A DNA stretch of 6,558 nt, from the NCBI GenBank assembly GCA_958428675.1, contig CAUAGV010000097.1, forward strand, positions 1 to 6,558, in the 5' to 3' direction. This stretch comes from an uncultured Collinsella sp. (GTDB lineage Bacteria; Actinomycetota; Coriobacteriia; Coriobacteriales; Coriobacteriaceae). Positions within the stretch are counted from its first letter, which is position 1. The number at the start of each line of letters is the position of its first letter. Position numbers and translations under genes: made by a program. Below, one piece after another: positions 1-4,617 of this stretch. The notes under the pieces are model-generated. The model made no database searches, had not been told where the DNA came from, and worked only from the letters and a program-made list of their open reading frames with translations.

Positions 1-137
1 ATGTGGACTCCCGCACGCCCACGACTACCCGACGGGGACTGTGTTTTCATCTCTGATGTCCGCATTGTAGCAGGCGCAAATTCGTGCCGACATGGCGCGA
101 CCGGGACTCACTTCTCGACGCGGCCTTGTGCATATTG

Positions 138-188
138 CCTTCTCGGTTTCGAAACTTTAGAAATAATCGAGTTTCGAAACCGAGAAGG
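138..188 (+). repeat. Perfect 18-bp inverted repeat overlapping a ribosome binding site
   Basis: The left arm is CCTTCTCGGTTTCGAAAC (138-155) and the right arm is its exact reverse complement (171-188), with a 15-nt AT-rich spacer between. Each arm also contains the 10-bp palindrome GTTTCGAAAC. The right arm includes the purine-rich GAGAAGG (182-188), the only plausible Shine-Dalgarno sequence for the ATG at 197. As RNA the structure would bury that site; as DNA it would be a large symmetric operator. No U-run follows, so it is not a terminator. The repeat is directly visible; the function is inferred. Confidence 0.85.
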
Positions 189-196
189 AATGGATT

Positions 197-455
197 ATGG
201 CTTGGGAAGACCGTAATGCGTACATGGAGCGGCTTTGGGCACTCGAGGGCACCCGAGACGTCAAGGTGATCACAGGGATGCGCCGCTCCGGTGAGTCCGA
301 GCTCGTGAAGGCGCCCTCCGCCTCTAGCGCTCGGAAGGACCCGTCCGCTAACTATGTCTACATCGAACTGCTGGACCTCGACAACGAGCCGCTGCTCGAG
401 TATCCCGGCGACGGGCCTCCTGCACGGGGAGTGTCTGCGTGAGAGTCATGAGCAC
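197..455 (+). pseudogene. Broken N-terminus of an AAA ATPase (DUF4143-type)
   Basis: The first 69 residues, starting at the ATG at 197, resemble the N-terminus of ATPases that pair an AAA_14 domain with a DUF4143 region: a short helix, then DVKVITGMRRSGESEL at residues 21-36, then the hydrophobic strand YVYIELLDLDNEPLLEY (about 53-69). The P-loop should read GxRRSGKS; here the lysine is glutamate (codon GAG at 293-295), which should abolish ATP binding. The frame hits a TGA at 440-442, while the next frame continues with LLHGECLRESHEH up to about base 455, as expected in the intact family, so a frameshift lies between about 400 and 420. Beyond that nothing of the Walker B or C-terminal domain is visible, against a usual length near 400 residues. 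Codon use is GC-rich and native-looking. It is best read as a decayed remnant; its cellular role when intact is not well defined. Confidence 0.65.
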
Positions 456-619
456 GCCAGCGCAGACGTCCTGCACCGCGCGGAAAAGAATCAGAACGAT
501 GGCGGCACCACTCGCCGCGCAGCCTACCGTTGCCGCTACAAACCCAATGAGGTTTCCCATTCAGAGGCGGTGCCCGCCGAAGCGCTCTTGCTCGGACCGA
601 TCGCCCCCCGAGTGAGCGA

Positions 620-1078
620 TCAGTTCTCCAGCGGCTGCATGATTTCTAAAATGATCCCATCTGGGTCCCGAAGGTAGAAGGCTTTGCTTCGGCCAAAGCC
701 TTCCTGCCGAAAATCAAATTCCTGGGGAGCGGAGAAACACTTCACACCCTGCTCCACCAGCTTTTGATAGACCTCATCGGCATCCTCTGTATAGAAGCAA
801 AGTTCTGATATGGAAGTTGTGAAAAGATCCATGGGCTTACGGTGAATCTCATCCCCCACAAACTGGATTAGCTCTACCGGCGGCATGTCCAGCTGATCTG
901 AACCGTTCAGATAGGCAACCCGTGCCTTGCAGCCTTCTCGCCGGAACATTGCGTCAGTCTCTTGCCCCTGCATCAGGAGCTCTCCCTGATACTGAAGGCC
1001 CAGCATATCCCGGTAAAACGCCACGGAACGGTCAAGATCGCTGACGGTCAATCCTACGTGATAGATTCTTCCAATTAT
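620..1078 (-). CDS. VOC-family (glyoxalase/bleomycin-resistance fold) protein, start codon apparently lost
   Basis: This is a small single-chain vicinal oxygen chelate protein with two beta-alpha-beta-beta-beta halves. Half one begins TVSDLDRSVAFYRDMLGL; half two begins ELCFYTEDADEVYQKL and ends RDPDGIILEI. Homologues act as lactoylglutathione lyases, dioxygenases or antibiotic-binding proteins, and the substrate cannot be predicted here. Similarity continues upstream of the first legal start (TTG at 1051-1049) through IIGRIYHVGL, which holds the usual first metal-ligand His. At the expected initiation position, 6 nt after AAGGAG, the codon is ATA (1078-1076). Either ATA is used weakly, TTG is used without a good ribosome binding site and without that His, or the gene is newly silenced. 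With the ATA the product has 152 residues, normal for the family. The usual second-half His appears to be Glu (ELCF, residue 83 counted from the TTG). Composition is lower in GC than in neighbouring genes (about 52% in bases 661-720 against 72% in 1801-1860), suggesting transfer. Confidence 0.8.
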   Translation of the reverse strand: MIGRIYHVGLTVSDLDRSVAFYRDMLGLQYQGELLMQGQETDAMFRREGCKARVAYLNGSDQLDMPPVELIQFVGDEIHRKPMDLFTTSISELCFYTEDADEVYQKLVEQGVKCFSAPQEFDFRQEGFGRSKAFYLRDPDGIILEIMQPLEN

Positions 1079-1308
1079 GGCTTTCTCCTTACGAGCTGTT
1101 TTCTATTGATTAAACAAAGGCGTGGAACGGGAGGTGGCGGCCGTGCAACTTCCCGAGCTGTCATAAATCCCAGAGTCATGATCGTGCCAATATTGTAAGT
1201 CCATTTGAAATATGCCAAAAGATATTTGGTTTTACAAAATCTGAAGAAATGCGACATGATTTGATTATTGAGTGATAGCAACTCCGTTCAGAAGGAGTCT
1301 TACTAGTT
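1079..1308. other. AT-rich gene-free stretch between the VOC gene and the terminator
   Basis: No reading frame here has a credible start and protein-like composition. Bases 1201-1260 contain 18 G or C in 60 (30%), far below the neighbouring genes. A small stem ACTCC/GGAGT (1281-1285 with 1294-1298) lies just before the strong terminator. The stretch could be the upstream region of the VOC gene, a non-coding RNA on the plus strand, or a scar left by a lost mobile segment. Confidence 0.5.
1209..1237 (-). promoter_or_regulatory. Possible promoter of the VOC gene with an inverted repeat in its spacer
   Basis: On the minus strand TTGTAA (1237-1232) and CATATT (1214-1209) are separated by exactly 17 nt. 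The spacer contains CCAAA-AGATA-TTTGG on the plus strand (1215-1229), a short inverted repeat that could be an operator. Transcription would start near 1203, giving a leader of about 125 nt before the VOC gene. Both hexamers are imperfect and the region is AT-rich, so a chance match is quite possible. Confidence 0.25.
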
Positions 1309-1348
1309 AGAAGCGCCCTGTGGTATCACAGGGCGCTTCTGTTTTTTT
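1309..1348 (+). terminator. Strong rho-independent terminator without a visible upstream gene
   Basis: A perfect 14-bp stem (1309-1322 with 1327-1340) closes a GTAT tetraloop and is followed on the plus strand by GTTTTTTT. This is a textbook intrinsic terminator for plus-strand transcripts, but no plus-strand gene lies between the ATPase remnant and this point. Read from the minus strand the same hairpin sits about 95 nt beyond the stop of the MDR oxidoreductase gene and could end that transcript weakly, but it is then followed by AACTAGT rather than a U-run. Confidence 0.9.
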
Positions 1349-1442
1349 GCGCTGTATCGGCCTTTCGCGATTAACCGCTCGAATCCAAAGATGGAGCGAG
1401 TTGGGTCACGTTGCTGGGCTGCTCCGATATATAACCGCATCC

Positions 1443-2381
1443 CTAATCCAGTGTGACCACCACTTTTCCGCGTGGGTGGTGTTGGTGCAGGTCAACTAGC
1501 GTGCGCAGTGCGTTGTCGAAGCCTTCGACGCGTTCGATCTTCGGCGAGAACGGCGAAGCCGCCACGATATCGCAGGCGCGGCGCAAACCTTGCTTGTCCA
1601 CCACGCCGAAGAACAGGCCTGCCTTCAGGGGGTGCCCCCGGAAAGGAAGCGACAGCGCCGAAGGCGTAAGCGAGTCGATTCCGACCGCGATATAAGGCGC
1701 CTCCGGCTTGAGCACGCGCGCGTAATCGGAAGAGCTGACGCGACCGTTCACGACCACAGCGGCATCGAAAGCGTCGTCGGCGACTCCATCGAGAAAGCCG
1801 GGGACCGAATAGTCGAGCACGCGCTGCGCGCCGCACCCCTGCGCTATGGAGGCGTTGCCCTTTCCGCACGCTGCCGTGACTTTCGCCCCCTTCGCCGCGG
1901 CCATGAGGGTGCAGTACTGTCCCACGCCGCCCGACGCGCCCATGACCAGGATACTCGAGCTTTCCAGGTGGGGGACTTTCAAAATGGAGGCATAGGCGGT
2001 GGTACCCGAGGACGCAAGCGCCGCCCCGCCCTCGAAGCTCATCGACATGGGAAGGTGCGCCGTGCGCGAGGCCTTCGCGACCGCGTATTCCGCAAACGCG
2101 CCGGCCACCACGGCGTTGGTGATGGCGCAAACCCGCTCACCCGCGGAAAAGCCCTGCACCCCGGCACCCGCGGCGACCACCTCGCCGGCCATATCGCCGC
2201 CGACGATCTTCGCGCCGTGCCCCCTTACGCCATCTGACGCGGCAACGCACTCCCCGCCCTTGTAGTCTGCTCGATTGAAGGCGGCGGCACGCACCCTGAT
2301 GAGCATCTCGCCTTTGCCCACCGTCGGGTTGGGAACTTCTGCCACCCAGGCATCGCTGCCTGCTTTCACCAGCGCTTTCAT
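1443..2381 (-). CDS. MDR-superfamily, zinc-free quinone oxidoreductase-like enzyme
   Basis: The 312-residue product has the standard layout of the medium-chain dehydrogenase/reductase family, quinone oxidoreductase branch. The N-terminal GroES-like domain carries AAFNRADY (33-40) and GGDMAGEVVAAGAGVQGFSAGERV beginning at 61. GTTAY (126-130) leads into a Rossmann domain with the dinucleotide motif GASGGVG (148-154), and the chain ends GKVVVTLD. The zinc-ligand pattern of alcohol dehydrogenases and the four-cysteine structural lobe are absent, so a zinc-independent NAD(P)H-dependent reduction of a quinone, enone or similar carbonyl is likely, in the cytoplasm. The length is normal. The ATG at 2381-2379 follows a modest AAAGG ribosome binding site. 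The gene diverges from a TetR-family regulator 80-110 bp away, which probably controls it. Codon use is strongly GC-rich and native. The exact substrate is unknown. Confidence 0.9.
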   Translation of the reverse strand: MKALVKAGSDAWVAEVPNPTVGKGEMLIRVRAAAFNRADYKGGECVAASDGVRGHGAKIVGGDMAGEVVAAGAGVQGFSAGERVCAITNAVVAGAFAEYAVAKASRTAHLPMSMSFEGGAALASSGTTAYASILKVPHLESSSILVMGASGGVGQYCTLMAAAKGAKVTAACGKGNASIAQGCGAQRVLDYSVPGFLDGVADDAFDAAVVVNGRVSSSDYARVLKPEAPYIAVGIDSLTPSALSLPFRGHPLKAGLFFGVVDKQGLRRACDIVAASPFSPKIERVEGFDNALRTLVDLHQHHPRGKVVVTLD

Positions 2382-2400
2382 GCTTCGCCTTTCGTCTGGA

Positions 2401-2425
2401 ATGTCTCATTTGTGACATAATCACA
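2401..2425. promoter_or_regulatory. Nested palindromes between the divergent MDR and TetR genes (probable operator)
   Basis: Bases 2401-2418 form an 18-bp near-palindrome, ATGTCTCATTTGTGACAT, in which seven of nine base pairs are symmetric. Overlapping it, TGTGA-CATAA-TCACA (2411-2425) is a perfect 5-bp inverted repeat. A further GACAT copy lies at 2437-2441. CATAAT at 2416-2421 resembles a plus-strand -10 box, though no good -35 hexamer stands at the right distance. Position and symmetry fit the binding site of the adjacent TetR-family protein acting on both genes; binding itself is inferred. Confidence 0.55.
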
Positions 2426-2461
2426 CGAAGAATGCTGACATGAAGGGAAGGATGCGGTTAA

Positions 2462-3019
2462 TTGCACACGGCAAAGGGTTTTGAGACACCGATGACGGCG
2501 GCGGATCGTCTGGCTCTGGCGGCGCTTCGCATCTTCCAAGCCGGCGGGTGGGCGCAGGTGAACGTTACAACGCTTGCAGAAGAGGCACAAGTTGCCCGTA
2601 GAACCTACTACCGATGCTTCGATGACCTCGATGACGCGCTCCATCGGGGAATGGAGATGGAAGGACGGGCGTTCGCGCAGAACCTGCCGACTGAAGTCAG
2701 CGACAACCTGCAAGGTTTACTGGAGGCGGTGTTCGCCTACTGGCAGCCGCGCAAAAGCACTCTGGTTTCCCTCGGCGACGGCTCGGCGCCCGTCGACGCA
2801 CTTTCCTGGTGGTTCAAGGGGGCGAGTTTACAGCAGCACAAGCTGCCCATGGAGCTTTTCGACGCGAACAGACAGGTCCGCTACGTGTTCTCGTTCATGA
2901 CAGGAGGCATCTGCTCTACCCTCATCGCGTGGGCTCAAGACGACGGCCTCCTCGCGCCAAATCAGATGGCGGCGCTGTTGGCCAAGATGTTTTCCTTCGC
3001 ATCACGGCAAGACGCCTAA
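2462..3019 (+). CDS. TetR-family transcriptional regulator
   Basis: This is a one-component repressor-like protein of 185 residues from the TTG at 2462, or 175 from the ATG at 2492. The DNA-binding domain is clear: RLALAALRIFQAGGWAQVNV, then the helix-turn-helix TTLAEEAQVARRTYYRCF (about 36-53 from the TTG), followed by the typical DLDDALHRGME of helix 4. The rest is a helical ligand-binding and dimerisation domain without recognisable specificity. The ATG at 2492 begins MTAADRL and places the first helix normally, but AAAGGG lies about 14 nt upstream, rather far; the TTG has GGAAGG about 10 nt upstream. I slightly favour the ATG on protein grounds and give the longer frame for completeness. 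It diverges from the MDR oxidoreductase gene across a palindromic intergenic region, the usual layout for autoregulation plus control of the neighbour. Confidence 0.88.
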   Translation: MHTAKGFETPMTAADRLALAALRIFQAGGWAQVNVTTLAEEAQVARRTYYRCFDDLDDALHRGMEMEGRAFAQNLPTEVSDNLQGLLEAVFAYWQPRKSTLVSLGDGSAPVDALSWWFKGASLQQHKLPMELFDANRQVRYVFSFMTGGICSTLIAWAQDDGLLAPNQMAALLAKMFSFASRQDA

Positions 3020-3125
3020 CCTGGAATGATTTGAGTGCAAAGGAAATGGCAAGACCATCCGCGGCGCCCCTTGGGACAAATGCGAGAATTCAACCCCAAA
3101 GTTTGAAATGAGCTTTACATGCTGG

Positions 3126-3156
3126 CTCCAATAAAGATTGGAGTCAAAACGACTCC
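3126..3156. other. Two mutually exclusive hairpins between convergent genes
   Basis: CTCCAAT (3126-3132) pairs perfectly with ATTGGAG (3137-3143) across an AAAG loop. The same GGAG is part of GGAGTC (3140-3145), which can instead pair with GACTCC (3151-3156). The structure lies between the ends of the converging tetR-type and merR-type genes and may act as a weak bidirectional transcript end, but neither strand shows a U-run. I see no gene in the remaining bases 3020-3186. Confidence 0.45.
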
Positions 3157-3186
3157 TCGCCGAATCCCCTTGAACATCAAACGCCG

Positions 3187-3627
3187 CTACCGAGCGTGAG
3201 CGTTCTCGTAGGCCTTTTTAATCTCTGCCGGCAAACCGTCTGGAATCAGTGCCTTCAGCTCAGCCTCGTTGTCGCCTTGATTCAGCTGCTCGTAGTACCA
3301 GCATTTGAACTTCAGCATATCGAGTGCACGGTTCATGTTCGCGATCTCCGATTCCATGTGGGCCTTCCGCTCCTCGAACATGGCCTTGCGCTGGGGGTAT
3401 GTTGATGGGCCCTCTGCGCACCATTCCATGAACAGCCGGATATCCCTGATCTCCATCCCCGCCTTCTTTAGGCATTCGATGACCCGAAGCGCCTCGAGTT
3501 CCCTGTCGCCGAATTGGCGAATGCCGGACGCCCGCTCCAATCCTGGGAACAATCCCTGCTTGTCGTAATATCGCAGCGTTGAAGTGGGCAAATCGAACAT
3601 CTCCGCCACCTGCCCGATTGTGTACAT
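3187..3627 (-). CDS. MerR-family transcriptional regulator
   Basis: The 146-residue protein starts with the standard MerR winged helix-turn-helix: MYTIGQVAEMFDLPTSTLRYYDKQGLFP, including the invariant R19-Y20-Y21, then the wing region SGIRQFGDREL (34-44) and LKKAGMEIRDI (53-63). A long coiled-coil dimerisation helix (about 80-118) leads to a short C-terminal effector region with KCWYYEQ (108-114), a signature common in MerR proteins that control small oxidoreductase or hydrolase operons. Cysteines 52, 70 and 109 are present but not in the CxxC or metal-loop patterns of metal-sensing MerR proteins, so an organic effector is more likely. The ATG at 3627 follows GGAGGAG closely. The gene diverges from the decarboxylase-cupin/hydrolase operon, and a MerR-type dyad lies between them, so it very likely activates that operon and may repress itself. 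Confidence 0.92.
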   Translation of the reverse strand: MYTIGQVAEMFDLPTSTLRYYDKQGLFPGLERASGIRQFGDRELEALRVIECLKKAGMEIRDIRLFMEWCAEGPSTYPQRKAMFEERKAHMESEIANMNRALDMLKFKCWYYEQLNQGDNEAELKALIPDGLPAEIKKAYENAHAR

Positions 3628-3658
3628 GGCTCCTCCAAATAAATCTCGAATTCACTCC

Positions 3659-3689
3659 TTGACCTAAAGTCAGGTTCAGGTATTACCTT
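3659..3689 (+). promoter_or_regulatory. MerR-type operator and promoter for the decarboxylase-cupin/hydrolase operon
   Basis: TTGACC (3659-3664) is a good -35 hexamer. Overlapping it, ACCTAAAGTCAGGTTCAGGT (3662-3681) is a 20-bp dyad with arms ACCTnAA and TTnAGGT. MerR-family sites typically have this form and lie in an over-long spacer. A -10 could be TACCTT (3684-3689, 19-nt spacer, classic for MerR activation) or TATTAC (3681-3686, 16-nt spacer). The element is 32 bp upstream of the divergent merR start and about 160 bp upstream of the operon start. Symmetry and position are visible; regulation is inferred from the family. Confidence 0.75.
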
Positions 3690-3850
3690 CATTCTCGTCA
3701 ATACAAATCGGGAGCGCAAGGGGTGTTCCGCAATCGCCGGGCATCCCGCTCTGGAGCAGGCGCGACGAATGGGCAAGGGAATCTAGCCGGGCTGCTTGGC
3801 AGCGCGGAAGCAGATTTGTGCCTAATACCATCGACAGGAGGAAGTAAATT
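3690..3850 (+). other. Long 5' leader of the decarboxylase-cupin/hydrolase operon
   Basis: If transcription starts at the MerR-type promoter, about 155 nt precede the first gene. The leader is GC-rich and contains a compact hairpin: GCTGC (3791-3795) with GCAGC (3799-3803), extended by CCG (3787-3789) and CGG (3805-3807) across one mismatch. It ends in the strong ribosome binding site AGGAGGA (3836-3842), 8 nt from the ATG. No riboswitch class or leader peptide is recognised, and a second promoter inside this stretch cannot be ruled out. Confidence 0.4.
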
Positions 3851-4615
3851 ATGGCAATTAAGCAGACAGCGGGCAGAGATGCCCTGGGGGAGTTCGCTCC
3901 CAAATTCGCACAGCTCAACGACGACGTGCTGTTCGGCGAGGTGTGGAGCCGAGAGAGTGAGCTTTCCCTGCGCGACCGCAGCGTGGTGACGGTGGTTGCC
4001 CTGATGTCGCAGGGGCTGACGGACTCTTCGTTCAAATATCACCTGACGTCCGCAAAGAACAACGGCGTGACCAAGGCGGAGATAGCGGAGATCCTTACGC
4101 ACGCAGCGTTTTATGCGGGTTGGCCCAAGGCGTGGGCTGCCTTCCGCATGGCGAAGGAGGTCTGGGCGGACGACGATGCCGCCGACGCAAAGGCTCAGCA
4201 CCAAAACGAGATGGTTTTCCCCATCGGTGCCCCCAACGACGCCTTCGCGAAGTTCTTTATCGGTCAAAGCTACCTCGCGCCCCTTTCCACCGAGCAGGTC
4301 GGCGTCTTCAACGTGACGTTCGAGCCTGGCTGCCGCAACAATTGGCACACCCATCACGCCAAAAGCGGCGGCGGGCAGATCCTCGTCTGCGTGGCTGGCC
4401 GAGGGTTTTACCAGGAGTGGGGCAAGCCGGCACAGGAGCTGCGCCCCGGCGACGTGGTCAACATCGCCCCGGGGGTGAAGCATTGGCACGGAGCCGCGCC
4501 CGACAGCTGGTTCTCCCATCTGGCGCTGGAGGTTCCGGGCGAGGATGCCTCCAACGAGTGGCTGGAGCCTGTGGACGACGAGGAATATCTCAAAGCGACT
4601 AGCAGGGAGGTTTAA
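3851..4615 (+). CDS. Carboxymuconolactone decarboxylase-like/cupin fusion protein
   Basis: The 254-residue chain joins two small domains. Residues 1-105 form an AhpD/CMD helical domain, with LSLRDRSVVTVVAL (39-51) and the segment AEIAEILTHAAFYAGWPKAW (76-95). The CxxC pair of peroxidase-type AhpD proteins is absent and H84 stands in that region, as in gamma-carboxymuconolactone decarboxylases. Residues about 118-245 are a cupin barrel with NWHTHH (164-169), GQILVCVAGRG (175-185), GDVVNIAPGVKHWHG (200-214). Likely metal ligands are His166, His168 or 169 and His211 or 213, with Q176 where cupin motif 1 usually has Glu. The order fits proteins annotated as decarboxylase/cupin in aromatic-degradation-like settings, but the actual reaction is unknown. 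The ATG at 3851 has a strong AGGAGGA site. The next gene begins 2 nt after its stop, so the two are co-translated, under the divergent MerR regulator. Confidence 0.88.
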   Translation: MAIKQTAGRDALGEFAPKFAQLNDDVLFGEVWSRESELSLRDRSVVTVVALMSQGLTDSSFKYHLTSAKNNGVTKAEIAEILTHAAFYAGWPKAWAAFRMAKEVWADDDAADAKAQHQNEMVFPIGAPNDAFAKFFIGQSYLAPLSTEQVGVFNVTFEPGCRNNWHTHHAKSGGGQILVCVAGRGFYQEWGKPAQELRPGDVVNIAPGVKHWHGAAPDSWFSHLALEVPGEDASNEWLEPVDDEEYLKATSREV

Positions 4616-4617
4616 GC

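Noticed and set aside
1..216. Plus-strand frame of 71 codons starting at base 1
   Set aside because: It runs through the inverted repeat into the ATPase start, has no recognisable domain, and its ATG at the first base is coincidental to the window edge.
348..560. Minus-strand 70-codon frame with a hydrophobic N-terminus resembling a membrane segment
   Set aside because: There is no ribosome binding site before its ATG, its second half is an antisense reading of the ATPase remnant, and it becomes arginine-rich. It is most likely a chance frame.
599..621. GATCGC/GCGATC stem at the end of the VOC gene as its terminator
   Set aside because: The stem is only 6 bp with an 11-nt loop and no U-run follows on the minus strand.
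1365..1400. A GGATTCGAGC segment (minus strand) resembling a tRNA T-loop, which could mark an integration site
   Set aside because: The flanking bases do not form a T-stem and no acceptor, D-arm or anticodon arm can be found nearby.
1492..2237. Long frames on both strands inside the MDR gene
   Set aside because: They are shadows of a very GC-rich gene: arginine- and glycine-rich, without start signals, while the MDR frame has clear motifs throughout.
2411..2425. TGTGA-N5-TCACA as a CRP-type site
   Set aside because: The spacer is 5 rather than 6 nt, and its position between divergent regulator and target genes fits the local TetR-type regulator better.
3698..4519. A 273-codon minus-strand frame opposite the decarboxylase-cupin gene
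   Set aside because: The opposite frame shows clear CMD and cupin motifs and a strong ribosome binding site. The minus frame has no family resemblance.
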